Shown: positions 41,586-51,221, counted from the first letter of the stretch. The stretch: 55,151 nucleotides of DNA from Candidatus Caldisaccharidevorator malaysiensis (GCA_025057575.1 JANXBO010000003.1:1-55151), one strand, 5' to 3'. Translations and numbers: made by a program. Notes: generated by a model not told the origin, from the sequence alone.

Positions 41586-44150
41586 GTGCAGGTTCAAGAT
41601 GCTTTCGGCGGTAGTGACGTCGCCAATGCTATCGCCGTGGATTTAGCAGGGAATTCCTACACGGGCGGCTCCGCAACTGTCGGGTCTCAGGAGGACTTCT
41701 GGCTTATCAAGAGGGGACCGGACGGCACCTTGCTCGGCTCGGTTACCTACAACGGACCGGGGAACGGACCGGACAGAATCGTTTCTATCGCCATTGGCAA
41801 CGGTGGAACAAGTATCTACGTGACAGGACCGTCCCAAGGGACGACCTCTCATCGGGACTGGGCGATCATCAAGTATGACCCTTCTCTTGGTCAGGTCTGG
41901 CTGCGCCGCTTCGACGGTCCGGGGAACCAAGACGACGACCCCGTCAAGGTTCTCGTGGATCCGAGCGATAATGTGATCGTTGTGGGCACCGTCTGGCACT
42001 CTACCCAGTATCAGAACATTGCCGTCCGCAAGTACGATGCAGCGGGGACCGTCCTATGGACAAGGCAGATCAACGGACCTGTGAACGGGAATGATTTTGC
42101 CAGGGACGCTTTTGTAGACGCGGCTGGGAATGTCTATGTATGCGGGGCATCAACGGGACTGGGATACAACACGGATATGATCGTCGCCAAATACAACAGT
42201 GCGGGCACCCTTCTGTGGTCCCGGCGATACAACGGACCGGGCAACGGGGACGACGAGGCGACTTCGCTCTGCGTAGACCCTTCGGGTAATGTCGCCATTA
42301 CGGGATTCACCTTCGGCGGTGCCACTGACGATGACTTTACCACCATCAAGTACAGCCCGGCAGGAACACGCCTGTGGGTCCGGCGCTGGGGGGGACCCTC
42401 TTCCTTCAAAGACCGTGCCATCCGTATTGGCAACGACGCTGCCGGCAACCTGTTTGTGACCGGTTCCCGGGATCTGAACTGGGCTACTGACGTTGTCACT
42501 ATAAAGTATACCCCCTCAGGGGCAACGGCATGGCGGGCTACCTACGACGGTCCGGTGTCGTCGACTGATGAAGCGCGAGACCTAAAGGTGACGCCTAACG
42601 GCATCGCCGTTATTGCTGCCCGATCCTTCGACTGGCCATCCTGGTACGATTTCACCGTCCTCGTCTACGGACCCGATGGGAGACGCCTTTCTGCTCAGCG
42701 CTTTAATGGCTCCGGATGGTATCAAGACGAAGCCCGAGCCGTTGCCATTGTCTTCGGTAACTCGGTCGCTATTTACGCTGCAGGATCTGCTTTTACTGGC
42801 ACCTATGAGGACTTTGCTACGGCAAAATACGAGGGACCGGTGGCTGTGACCTATGATGGTGGTGGCGATGATGAAGGTGTCGCCATTACCAAAGACGGTT
42901 CGGGAAATGTTTATGCGACAGGATGGCGACTGGGGACGACGGGCAAAGACATCGTCACCCAAAAGATCGGACCGGACGGGTCCGTCGCCTGGACCGCCTT
43001 CTACAACAACGCCACCCATAACGGCGATGACATGCCCTCTGACATCGCTGTAGACGGTGCGGGAAATGTCTATGTCATCGGGACCACCTACAACGGGGCG
43101 ACGGCAAAGAACGACATCGTTGTCCTCAAATACAACGTCAGTGGGGTGTTGCAATGGACGAGGATAGTGAATACAGCCAATGGTGACGACTTTGGGGTCG
43201 CTATTGCCCTTCACAGCAACGGAACTCCTTTCGTCGTCGGTCACGGTTATCGGTCAACCACCAATCTTGGGGACATTCGGATAATGAGGCTGAGTCCGAC
43301 GACCGGGGGGATCAGTTGGACCAGATATCACAACGGTCCTGCCAGTGGTGACGATTTTGCTACAGACATTTTGGTGACCCCAGGAGCCTTTGCCACAGCG
43401 TCCGTTTATGTTCTGGGAGCGGAATGGGCGGGCGATCCCCTTACCGGAGGATCGGATTACGATTATGTTCTGATCCGTTTTGATACGGCCGGCAATCTCC
43501 AACCCAACTGGCCCCAGTCCTTTAACGGGACCGGCAATTGGCAGGACTGGCCGGAGCAGATGGTTCTTTCTAACGGGAATGTAGTGTTAACGGGCACCGT
43601 CTGGAATTTGTGGAGCGGCTTTGACTTTGGGACTCTCCAGTTTGATCCGGATGGCAATCTGCTCTGGTATGCTTTCTATGATGGTCAGCGCGCGGACGAC
43701 TATGCATCGGGCGTGGTCGTTGCTCCTGATCCTGCAGGCAATAAGATCGTCGTCGTCGGATCTGCCTGGTTTCAGGCGACGCAAACGGACATCGTCGCCG
43801 TCCGATACAGCAGTTGGGGTTCCCAAGAATTGGTAAGGAGATACAATGGTCCTTTTTCCGGCGATGACTTTGCTTCTGGGATCACGACTGACGGCACCAA
43901 CATCTTCATTAGCGGTTACTCCGAAGACATTTGGGTTGATTACGATTATGTGTTCCTCCGCTATGATCCGTTGCCGCCCTTGCTTGGGACAGGCTTGCGG
44001 TTAGTATGGGAGAATCGGTATACGAGCCACGCTATCGGTGGCGATGACCGGACGGCGCCGAAGGCGATCGTGATCAACTCACGGGTCTGGGTGACGGGAA
44101 CCGTTTCCGAAACCACCCGCAACATACGGACTGTGGGCTTCTGGAAGTAG
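41586..44150 (+). CDS. SBBP-repeat beta-propeller secreted protein (first copy)
   Basis: An 854-residue protein of beta-propeller SBBP repeats. The recurring unit is close to VDAAGNVYVCGASTG, then D..I.KY...G...W.RRYNGP (YNGPGNGDDEATSLCVDPSGN, KYSPAGTRLWVRRW, and so on), about 14 copies. No catalytic residues are visible; such proteins are usually surface or matrix proteins. Start GTG at 41586 is only the first codon after frame damage. Upstream in frame, ...TVWAVSSVWAQSW resembles the end of a signal peptide, and ATG 41495 (MLKVALGGW) resembles its start but lies in another frame. One extra base near 41520-41530 would account for this. The copy at 44324 is a tandem paralogue. Confidence 0.7.
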   Translation: MQVQDAFGGSDVANAIAVDLAGNSYTGGSATVGSQEDFWLIKRGPDGTLLGSVTYNGPGNGPDRIVSIAIGNGGTSIYVTGPSQGTTSHRDWAIIKYDPSLGQVWLRRFDGPGNQDDDPVKVLVDPSDNVIVVGTVWHSTQYQNIAVRKYDAAGTVLWTRQINGPVNGNDFARDAFVDAAGNVYVCGASTGLGYNTDMIVAKYNSAGTLLWSRRYNGPGNGDDEATSLCVDPSGNVAITGFTFGGATDDDFTTIKYSPAGTRLWVRRWGGPSSFKDRAIRIGNDAAGNLFVTGSRDLNWATDVVTIKYTPSGATAWRATYDGPVSSTDEARDLKVTPNGIAVIAARSFDWPSWYDFTVLVYGPDGRRLSAQRFNGSGWYQDEARAVAIVFGNSVAIYAAGSAFTGTYEDFATAKYEGPVAVTYDGGGDDEGVAITKDGSGNVYATGWRLGTTGKDIVTQKIGPDGSVAWTAFYNNATHNGDDMPSDIAVDGAGNVYVIGTTYNGATAKNDIVVLKYNVSGVLQWTRIVNTANGDDFGVAIALHSNGTPFVVGHGYRSTTNLGDIRIMRLSPTTGGISWTRYHNGPASGDDFATDILVTPGAFATASVYVLGAEWAGDPLTGGSDYDYVLIRFDTAGNLQPNWPQSFNGTGNWQDWPEQMVLSNGNVVLTGTVWNLWSGFDFGTLQFDPDGNLLWYAFYDGQRADDYASGVVVAPDPAGNKIVVVGSAWFQATQTDIVAVRYSSWGSQELVRRYNGPFSGDDFASGITTDGTNIFISGYSEDIWVDYDYVFLRYDPLPPLLGTGLRLVWENRYTSHAIGGDDRTAPKAIVINSRVWVTGTVSETTRNIRTVGFWK

Positions 44151-44188
44151 CAAGGGCACACCGGAATTTCGGGAAGGGCAGAGGGAAA

Positions 44189-44222
44189 GGGCGCCCCTCC
44201 CCCAGGGGCGCCCCCCTTTTTT
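44189..44222 (+). terminator. strong intrinsic terminator
   Basis: GGGCGCCCCT (44189-44198), loop CCCCC, AGGGGCGCCC (44204-44213): a perfect 10-bp GC-rich stem, then CCC and TTTTTT (44217-44222). It lies 39 bp after the first SBBP stop and ends that transcript before the second copy. Confidence 0.88.
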
Positions 44223-44323
44223 ATCAGGATTCCCTGAGACGATTCCCTGCCTTACCGTCGGAACCTTAAAGAAAGCCCTCACTATGGCAAAACCTTTTTA
44301 GGACAGATGGGAGGGGATCGTCT

Positions 44324-46807
44324 GTGAGAGTCCTGAAAGAAGGGACTGGGTGGGTCGTTTTCACGGCAATCTTCCTAATCGTCTCGCCTCTGGCAGGACA
44401 GTCTTGGTATCAACTGCTCAATAACGATGCCTACAATAGGCACGATTACGCCAACGTAATCGCTTTGGACGGGTTGGGAAATGTTTATTCAGCGGGAACC
44501 TCCTGGAACGGAGAGGTGGACGGATACGTCATCTGGATAGTTAAGCAAGCGTCTGATGGGAGCATCTTATGGAGGAGGACCCTCAGCCCAGGTGGGGTCT
44601 CGTCCGGCGCTCCATCGTCCATCGCTATGAGCCCGGACGGGCAGGCGTTTTACATAGGCACGTCGGGGGGCGTCAATTATGGAGCCGACTTTCTTACGGT
44701 CAAATACAGCGCTGACGGCACCCGACAGTGGTTGCGGTATTACAACGGCACTGCGGATGCTCCTGACGGTGTTGCTAAGGTAGTGGTGGACAGGGACGGT
44801 AATGCCATCGTTGTCGGATCCGCTGCGGAGACAGGGAGAGGATCTGACATCGTGACCATTAAGTATTCCCCTGATGGTTCTGTCCTGTGGCTCCAGAAGT
44901 ACAACGGACCTGTCTCATCAACCGAATACGCTTCTGATGCGGTCGTGGACGGGGACGGCAATGTTTATGTTTGCGGGGCGTCCACTGGGTCAACCAACAA
45001 CCTTGATATGGTGTTGTTGAAATACAATCGGGACGGTATTTTACAATGGGTCCGGCGCTATAACGGTCCTGCTGACGGACGCGATGACGCCTCTTCTCTA
45101 TGCCTGGATCCGCAGGGGAACATCATCATCACGGGTAGCAGTCAAGGTTTCGGTCAGCACGGATTGCCAGGAAGTCAGGAGTGTGTAACAATCAAATATC
45201 GTCCCAATGGGTCACGGGTATGGATCAGAAAATATCCGCTAAGGGACTGGACGTTTTTTATTGACAGCGATCAAGCGGGCAATATTTACATTAGTCCGGA
45301 ATCTCTGAGACCCGGATTCGTAATTTTGTCATACAGTCCTGATGGGATGCTGAGATGGACTTTCCAGTATGAGCTTGGTTCATTCTTCGCTGATATGAAG
45401 GTGACGGCTGAGGGTTATTGTGTGCTTGCAGGAAGACCATTGGCGCTGGTCATTGATCCCGACGGGAGGGTTGTGAGGGCGGAATGGACGCTGGGTGCGA
45501 GTCTTGGTTCCGCCTCGGCAAGTGCGGTAGCGGTTTCGGGTTCTGGTTACCCGGTCGTTTACATTGCTGGTTCCCAATGGAACGAATCCACTTATGCGGA
45601 CTATATGACGGCGAAACTGGATGTGCCGGGAATCGTGTCTTTTGACAGGGGTGGTTACGACTCTGGGGTGGGAGCAGTCCGTGATCGGGAAGGCAATGTT
45701 TACGAGACAGGAGTCAGTGGGGGGAGAGGTACGGGGAAGGATGTGGTGGTTCGGAAGATCGCCTCCGATGGCAGGGTGTTATGGACGAGTATTTATAACA
45801 ACACACTAACTAACGGTGACGATGTCGTTAGTGACATTGCTGTGGACGGGGCAGGAAATGTTTATGTGGTGGGAACGAGTTTCAACGGGGATAGGGGAAA
45901 AGATGTCCTGGTGCTTAAGTATGGTCCGACGGGAGTCCTTCTCTGGCGTCGGCTGTTCGGCACGACCATTGCCGGTGGTGCTGATGAAGGGGTTGCCATT
46001 GCTCTGTCGGGTGATGGAGTTCCGTTCGTCGTCGGTCACCTATTCCGGTCGGCAACGGTAAAAACTGATATTTGGCTATTAAGGCTGGACCCGAGGAACG
46101 GGGCACGGGTGTGGGGTCTGGTCCACGGGGGACGGGCGAGAGGGGATGACTACGGGAGGGACGTTGCGGTGGGTGCTGATTTATCGGTGTATGTATTGGG
46201 ACAGAGGTGGGGAGGGGATCCGACGGCTGGTGGGAGTGGTTACGACTGGGTCCTGTTAAAGGCGAGTGGGTCGGGAGCCTGGCAAACGGGTTGGCCAAAA
46301 GTTATCGGAGGAAATGGAAATGACCTACCTACCGAACTGGTCCTGGACACAGCGGGCAATGTTTTGGCGACGGGATCGGTCTGGAACGCTGACAGTAGGT
46401 ATGACATAGCGACGGTAAAATACACTTCTGGGGGCGCCCTTCAGTGGATGAATATATTTGACGGTTTCGGTTTGGACGACTCAGCGGCAGGGATAGCGGT
46501 CTCTTCGGACAGTTCCCGTGTCTGTGTGGCGGGTTCTTCAGACGGTTTTATCTCTGGTGTGGACATTGTGGCTCTTTGGTATGACGGATCGGGGAGGTTG
46601 ATGCAAGGTTTCCTTTACGACGGACCGGTGGGGGGCGACGACTTTGCCGTAGCGGTAACAGAAGACGGAGGGAAGGCATATATTAGTGGTTACTCCGAAA
46701 ATCTTTGGGTTGACTATGACTGGTGTGTTTTGCGGCTTTCACTGATCATTCCGGAACGTGGGCTACTCCCTTTTTGGAGGCGGACTACCGTCATACGGGA
46801 CGGATAA
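44324..46807 (+). CDS. SBBP-repeat beta-propeller secreted protein (second copy)
   Basis: Tandem paralogue of the preceding gene, 827 aa. It has a clear signal peptide (GWVVFTAIFLIVSPLAG, cut near residue 25), then SBBP repeats such as LDGLGNVYSAGTSWNG, DGDGNVYVCGASTGS and KYNRDGILQWVRRYNGP. The GTG start at 44324 follows GGGAGGGGAT. The frame stops at 46805-46807 after an unrelated tail (PERGLLPFWRRTTV). The next frame, 46735-46926, carries the expected end: IIGGDDRVSGKPVVVGPRLWITGGVQRETG...FFWQ. This matches the first copy (AIGGDDRTAPKAIVINSRVWVTG...FWK). One missing base near 46735-46750 explains both. Confidence 0.75.
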   Translation: MRVLKEGTGWVVFTAIFLIVSPLAGQSWYQLLNNDAYNRHDYANVIALDGLGNVYSAGTSWNGEVDGYVIWIVKQASDGSILWRRTLSPGGVSSGAPSSIAMSPDGQAFYIGTSGGVNYGADFLTVKYSADGTRQWLRYYNGTADAPDGVAKVVVDRDGNAIVVGSAAETGRGSDIVTIKYSPDGSVLWLQKYNGPVSSTEYASDAVVDGDGNVYVCGASTGSTNNLDMVLLKYNRDGILQWVRRYNGPADGRDDASSLCLDPQGNIIITGSSQGFGQHGLPGSQECVTIKYRPNGSRVWIRKYPLRDWTFFIDSDQAGNIYISPESLRPGFVILSYSPDGMLRWTFQYELGSFFADMKVTAEGYCVLAGRPLALVIDPDGRVVRAEWTLGASLGSASASAVAVSGSGYPVVYIAGSQWNESTYADYMTAKLDVPGIVSFDRGGYDSGVGAVRDREGNVYETGVSGGRGTGKDVVVRKIASDGRVLWTSIYNNTLTNGDDVVSDIAVDGAGNVYVVGTSFNGDRGKDVLVLKYGPTGVLLWRRLFGTTIAGGADEGVAIALSGDGVPFVVGHLFRSATVKTDIWLLRLDPRNGARVWGLVHGGRARGDDYGRDVAVGADLSVYVLGQRWGGDPTAGGSGYDWVLLKASGSGAWQTGWPKVIGGNGNDLPTELVLDTAGNVLATGSVWNADSRYDIATVKYTSGGALQWMNIFDGFGLDDSAAGIAVSSDSSRVCVAGSSDGFISGVDIVALWYDGSGRLMQGFLYDGPVGGDDFAVAVTEDGGKAYISGYSENLWVDYDWCVLRLSLIIPERGLLPFWRRTTVIRDG

Positions 46808-46926
46808 TCGGTGGTGACGATCGGGTATCGGGCAAGCCCGTTGTGGTGGGTCCGAGGCTGTGGATAACAGGAGGGGTGCAGCGGGAGACCGGGACCAACC
46901 TGGAGAGCGTATTCTTTTGGCAGTGA
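46735..46926 (+). other. displaced C-terminus of the second SBBP protein
   Basis: Read from about 46735 in the frame one base back of the SBBP gene, this stretch encodes TDHSGTWATPFLEADYRHTG, then GGDDRVSGKPVVVGPRLWITGG, ending FFWQ. It aligns with the last 40 residues of the first SBBP copy. It is therefore the real end of the gene displaced by a frameshift, not a separate gene. Confidence 0.7.
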
Positions 46927-46928
46927 GA

Positions 46929-49028
46929 TTAAAACAGAAACATCCGATGACCAACCTTTTGGTAGGATAAGTCGAGAAGCAGCCAAAGCCCGGCGGTCAG
47001 ATACTCGCCCAAGAGCAGACCCAAGAAGAAAGGGCGGAGAGTCCTGAAAGACCGAAGACCACCGTAATGGATTAAAAGGCTTTTTATCAGCCATCCGATC
47101 AAAATGGAGAACCATAACTGGATCATCGGCCAACTGGGACCCATTGCATAACCGACGGGGTGGAAAGGGAACCAAGGGAAATTCTGACGGGCACGGTAGA
47201 AAAAGAGAGTTGCGATGATCCCGAGAAGAAAGAAGCCCCTGCCAAGCGGAGTCGGTTGTCGGGGCTCGTCAAAGTAAGAGACGGTGAACTGCAGCACTTG
47301 TTGAGGGCTGATATTGAGGAACCAGGCGCCTGCCCCCTGCATCATCGTGTTGGCTCCCTTGCGGTATACAAGGCTCAAAAAAGACCAAGACGAAGAAATC
47401 AGCGAAGAGACAATGCTGATTCCTATAGACCGAAACAGAGGGCGCACGGGAAGTTCGGCAACGGAAGCGATGCGGTAACTGTCCATCAAAAAGGGCATCA
47501 GAAAAGTCCTTAGATCAAACATAAAGACCTTTTCCACGAAAGCCATTACCGTCATATGGCGTTGGGTAAAGGGTCGGGTGCCTAAGAGAGCGAACAGTAA
47601 GTCCGAGGGTCTAAATGCCTGGACAAAAAGGAGACCACCCTCGCTAACAAATCGCGTGAGAGCCGTTGCGATCACCATCAAGATGAGCCAACTGATCAGA
47701 GCCCAAAAGAAAGACGCACCCGCAATGGCACACCATAAAGTCGTCAGCAAGAGGCATAGAATAAGTCCCCGAAAAGCCACGGAATAAGGGACGGGTTCCT
47801 TCGGATCGCAATAGGAAGATCCCTTGAGACCCTCCCGCAACACTTGGCGATAGTGAAGGCGTCCGACACGAATCAGGTAGACAAAGATCGCAAAAAAAGC
47901 ACCCAACATTTGCAGACCGGCGTGGGCAGGAGTGGCATAGCCAGGGAAGCCGGGTATCTGCCTTCCCATCCAGGTCAGCAAGATGGACTGTCCCATAAAA
48001 AAGAAGTAAAAGAACCAGAGGCTGAAAGCCAGATCAGACGGAAGAAGAAAAGTCACACCGATCACACTGAAATGGATGATGGCAATAAACGGACCGATGT
48101 TGCTGAACAGGTAACTGGTTAGGGATTCATTGAGAGGAAAACTGAGACGGATTTCAGGGACCCAAGGAAAGTAAAAATGCAGACCATTGATGCTATGAAT
48201 GAGGAAAGGGATCAGGGCGCCCACCCAAACCAGTCGGTGCCGAAAAAAAGGGGACCAGATTTCCTTGGGGCTGTCGGCAGACTGAGTCATCTCCAAAGGT
48301 GGGTCCGCTAAGGGAAAGACCAGACGATCGTGCTCCAGCCATTGTCGGCGGATCAGGGTGCTGAGGAAAAAAAGGGCGAGGAAGAAGGGCAGAGCGAGGA
48401 AGGACCAGGCGATCAGGGGAACAACCCACGGACCAATGGGAAGGCGAGCACCCTCGGGAAGACCTTCGTAGAGGTGTCGGATGACTTCGGGTCCTCCCGG
48501 GCGTAGAGAGGAGGGGATGTGTTGGTAAAGAGAATCCCACCACGCCGGCTCCAACGAAACGCCTCCCCGTTGGGCGGCCATCTCTCGGACATCCCACGGA
48601 ACAAACCATTGGGGAATGAACCGGTAGGTCCTCTCCGCCCATCGGTTCTCCGGTCGGGCATAATACAAAGTCCCTGCCAGAGTCGGAAAGAGATATTCGG
48701 TGAAACCAAAGGACGGCAGACCAGAACCGGCTGTCAGCATACAGTAAGCGATTAACAGTTCTTTTCGGGTCAAGAGAACCCTCTTACTAACTGCCTTGAT
48801 GAGAGAAAGGACCAACAGGATGATGACGAACAGATTGAGGACGCCGATGGGAAGGTGACAAGAGGCAATCCACGTGCCCTGGACCAGTAAGTCAAAGACG
48901 GGAACCAACCAGGCTAAAAGGATGGTTCCGGTCAACCCTAAGAGGAGAGGGCGCAAGATTCGGACGGGTGCCGTCACAGGGGTTGTCTGGAGAGTGGCAA
49001 TTGGCGACTCCTCTGCCCCAGTGCTCAT
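46929..49028 (-). CDS. DUF6785-family multi-pass membrane protein
   Basis: A 699-residue protein with about 14 transmembrane helices, matching the DUF6785/DUF6784 large membrane proteins common in Planctomycetes and Armatimonadota. Helices include LLGLTGTILLAWLVPVFDLL and LFVIILLVLSLIKAV. Loop features AYCMLTAGSGLPSFGFTEYLFPTLAG, DRLVFPLADPPLEMT and NGLHFYFPWVPEI are conserved with the last gene of this window (for example NGLHFLYPNIP). Function is unknown. ATG at 49028 has GTTAGGGG just ahead. The minus-strand end faces the SBBP gene (3 bp). Confidence 0.8.
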   Translation of the reverse strand: MSTGAEESPIATLQTTPVTAPVRILRPLLLGLTGTILLAWLVPVFDLLVQGTWIASCHLPIGVLNLFVIILLVLSLIKAVSKRVLLTRKELLIAYCMLTAGSGLPSFGFTEYLFPTLAGTLYYARPENRWAERTYRFIPQWFVPWDVREMAAQRGGVSLEPAWWDSLYQHIPSSLRPGGPEVIRHLYEGLPEGARLPIGPWVVPLIAWSFLALPFFLALFFLSTLIRRQWLEHDRLVFPLADPPLEMTQSADSPKEIWSPFFRHRLVWVGALIPFLIHSINGLHFYFPWVPEIRLSFPLNESLTSYLFSNIGPFIAIIHFSVIGVTFLLPSDLAFSLWFFYFFFMGQSILLTWMGRQIPGFPGYATPAHAGLQMLGAFFAIFVYLIRVGRLHYRQVLREGLKGSSYCDPKEPVPYSVAFRGLILCLLLTTLWCAIAGASFFWALISWLILMVIATALTRFVSEGGLLFVQAFRPSDLLFALLGTRPFTQRHMTVMAFVEKVFMFDLRTFLMPFLMDSYRIASVAELPVRPLFRSIGISIVSSLISSSWSFLSLVYRKGANTMMQGAGAWFLNISPQQVLQFTVSYFDEPRQPTPLGRGFFLLGIIATLFFYRARQNFPWFPFHPVGYAMGPSWPMIQLWFSILIGWLIKSLLIHYGGLRSFRTLRPFFLGLLLGEYLTAGLWLLLDLSYQKVGHRMFLF

Positions 49029-49050
49029 CCCCTAACTTCCCATCAAAAAG

Positions 49051-49122
49051 AGCCGGCGCGGGGATTTGAACCCCGGACCTGAGCATTACGAATGCCCCGC
49101 TCTGCCGCTGAGCTACGCCGGC
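49051..49122 (-). tRNA. tRNA-Thr (CGU anticodon)
   Basis: A 72-nt cloverleaf on the minus strand. Acceptor GCCGGCG pairs with CGCCGGC; the D arm is GCUC/GAGC. The anticodon stem is GGGCA/UGCUC with loop UUCGUAA, giving anticodon CGU (Thr). The T arm is CGGGG/CCCCG with loop UUCAAAU. The discriminator is U, and CCA is not encoded. A run of Ts follows (CTTTTTG) and may end transcription. Frames across this spot only look like proteins because of the tRNA sequence. Confidence 0.95.
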
Positions 49123-49172
49123 AGGCTCCAACACCCTTTTTCAATGTAACACGCCAAAAGAAAAAAGTCGTC

Positions 49173-49817
49173 TCAGTCGCTGTAAGGAGGCAAGTCGGGG
49201 TGGGAATGGAAATGAAAGACGAGGGATGCCCACCGACCGTCGCCGTGAAGGGGCTGGGGAAGGGCGTCAGCGGGGAAAAAACCCGCATCCCGGCACTCGT
49301 GAGGAAGGGGTCTGAGGTCTCCCGAATCGGCTTCACATTCATAAATCAGGCAATAAAAGGGAATGCTGATGCTGAAACGGTGACGAAACCCGTCCAGCAC
49401 CGCAAGAAGTCGCTTCGCTCTGGCTTTCAGACCAGTTTCCTCTTCAATCTCCTTAACGACCACCTCTGTCGGACTCAAACCCACTTCTGCCCAGCCACCC
49501 GGCAAAAACCAGGTCCCACGGTCCAACCGTTGAATCAGAAGGAGTCGCTCTTGCGCATCAAAGACGGCACCGTTAACCACAACTTTTGGTGTCACATAAC
49601 CAGCCGGTCCAGAACCGATCTCCTTAGCCCAAGTATGCAGGAGTTCTGTTAATTGATCGGAAGCGCCTATTGCCGGGAGCACCATTTCGGCAGCCACCTG
49701 AAGGATCTGCTCGTATCGTTCCCTCTCGTAGGGGCTGGTCGTGAAGGCAAGACCGGACTGAGCCAACGCCTTGAGCCGTGCCTGCCACTCTGCGAGTTTT
49801 CTGATCCATTCCTCCAT
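49173..49817 (-). CDS. NUDIX hydrolase with N-terminal helical domain
   Basis: Pyrophosphohydrolase of nucleoside diphosphate derivatives. The N-terminal about 70 residues (EEWIRKLAEWQARLKALAQSGL) form the helical domain of the ADP-ribose pyrophosphatase subgroup. The NUDIX box is GGWAEVGLSPTEVVVKEIEEETGL. The usual GE and RE are GL and KE here, which is common in this subgroup; the EE pair for Mg binding is intact. ATG at 49817 is chosen because GAGGTCC lies before it. The gene precedes the tRNA (50 bp), perhaps on the same transcript. Confidence 0.85.
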   Translation of the reverse strand: MEEWIRKLAEWQARLKALAQSGLAFTTSPYERERYEQILQVAAEMVLPAIGASDQLTELLHTWAKEIGSGPAGYVTPKVVVNGAVFDAQERLLLIQRLDRGTWFLPGGWAEVGLSPTEVVVKEIEEETGLKARAKRLLAVLDGFRHRFSISIPFYCLIYECEADSGDLRPLPHECRDAGFFPADALPQPLHGDGRWASLVFHFHSHPDLPPYSD

Positions 49818-49950
49818 CGATAGGACCTCACCGTGCCCGGCGGCGACCTGATCGCTCACCAGGCAGGAACTCAAAAGGGTGTCTCTAATTATGCCGGTGC
49901 TGTTCTGCGAGCGAATTACAAGAGTCATAAGAAAATAGCCGAAGGGATCC

Positions 49951-51111
49951 CTAATGGAAGGGTTCCATCCATTCTTCCTTTATTTCCACACCGAAACCGG
50001 GGGCATCGTTGGGGACGAGCCAGCCGTCTTTTGGCAGTGCCATTTCGGGGAAGGGATTGATCTCCTCCAGGGGAATTCCGGGAGCGCTCCCAATAAAGAA
50101 CTCGCACCAGGGACTCTCCGGTCGGGCAAAGGTGAAATGCTGACCATAGGGTGTATTGCCGCCCCCGTGAAGGATGACCGTCAGACCGGCTCCTCGCGCC
50201 AGATCGGCGATTTTCAGGCAAGCCGTTAGCCCCCCACACCACTGAATATCCGGCTGCAGGATGTCCACCACCCGGTATCGGCAAGCGAAATCAAAGGGAT
50301 ATAAAAGATACCAATGTTCCCCCGTTGCCAAAGTCTGCCAAGGTATTCTTTCCCGAAGGGCTCTATGGGAGTCCCAGTCGTCGGGTAACAGGCACTCTTC
50401 CATCCACCGCAAGCGGTAAGGTCGCAATCGCTCGGCAAGGGTCACCGCATAGTCCACATCAAGAGCCATCCAACAATCCAACATCACCTCTCGGGAATCG
50501 CCGACTAATTCCCGCGTTTGAGCGACCAGTTTTTCATTTTCCTCCAGTCCCCGCATTCCATCCACTGGTCCATACGGGCAGGCCAGTTTCGTTGCCTGAA
50601 ATCCCAGTTCCAAGTGCCAGTCGGTATCGTTTCCCGTCGCATAGCAGAAAATTTTTTCCTTCTGCGGTCCTCCGATCAGTCGGAAAACAGGGAGTCCTAA
50701 GACTTTTCCCTTCACATCCCACAGGGCAAGGTCCAAAGCACTGATGGCAAAAGCGGACAAACCCGAGGACCCGATCGGGGTCGTCGCCCGAACCAGGATA
50801 TCCCACACCTTTTCTGTGGCAAACACCTCTTGACCGACGACGAAGCGGGCTAAGTGATCCTCAATCAGCGTTGCCACGGGGCGACCCCCACCGGTCCATC
50901 CCAGTCCCCAGACCCCATTTTCCGCTGTTATCTTGACCCCGACGATGTCAAACCGGGGACCCCAAAGGCTCCGTCGGGGCTTATAGGGCGGGTAAAGAGC
51001 CATCGGACTGGCCACTTCCCATCGCTCCCCCCACGATTCCCGCCACGGGCGCGATTGACTTTTCCGGTAGGGAAACCGAAGGCGAACGACCTCAACCTTT
51101 ACCACCTTCAT
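49951..51111 (-). CDS. enolase-superfamily dehydratase, L-rhamnonate type
   Basis: Mandelate racemase / muconate lactonizing enzyme subgroup. It matches the rhamnonate dehydratase pattern: VMLDCWMALDVDYA (metal Asp), LRWMEECLLPDDWDS (metal Glu), LATGEHWY, DILQPDIQWCGGLTACLKIA, and a C-terminal HGGGNTPY in place of the HGSS typical of RhmD. A substrate-binding segment reads TKLACPYGPVDG. Acid sugar dehydration to 2-keto-3-deoxy products is likely. Size 386 aa is normal. ATG at 51111 has GGGGAGG ten bases ahead. Next to it are AraC and prepilin genes, but no aldolase or kinase. L-rhamnonate is the best guess. Confidence 0.82.
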   Translation of the reverse strand: MKVVKVEVVRLRFPYRKSQSRPWRESWGERWEVASPMALYPPYKPRRSLWGPRFDIVGVKITAENGVWGLGWTGGGRPVATLIEDHLARFVVGQEVFATEKVWDILVRATTPIGSSGLSAFAISALDLALWDVKGKVLGLPVFRLIGGPQKEKIFCYATGNDTDWHLELGFQATKLACPYGPVDGMRGLEENEKLVAQTRELVGDSREVMLDCWMALDVDYAVTLAERLRPYRLRWMEECLLPDDWDSHRALRERIPWQTLATGEHWYLLYPFDFACRYRVVDILQPDIQWCGGLTACLKIADLARGAGLTVILHGGGNTPYGQHFTFARPESPWCEFFIGSAPGIPLEEINPFPEMALPKDGWLVPNDAPGFGVEIKEEWMEPFH

Positions 51112-51221
51112 TGCCAGCCTGCCTCCCCTTGCTTTGTTAAGGATTTCTCTTATTTTGGGAAGGCAAGTTGAAAAAGGAGTCGGATAACGAGGGTGGAGTC
51201 CCTAAGCCCGAAATAGGGGGC

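Noticed and set aside
46723-46926. Second Sec-type read-through
   Set aside because: The interruption is a change of frame (2 to 1), not an in-frame TGA, so recoding by selenocysteine cannot explain it.
48892-49342. Minus-strand frames across the tRNA
   Set aside because: Their characteristic AERG and GSNPRAG-type translations are the familiar result of reading through a tRNA gene.
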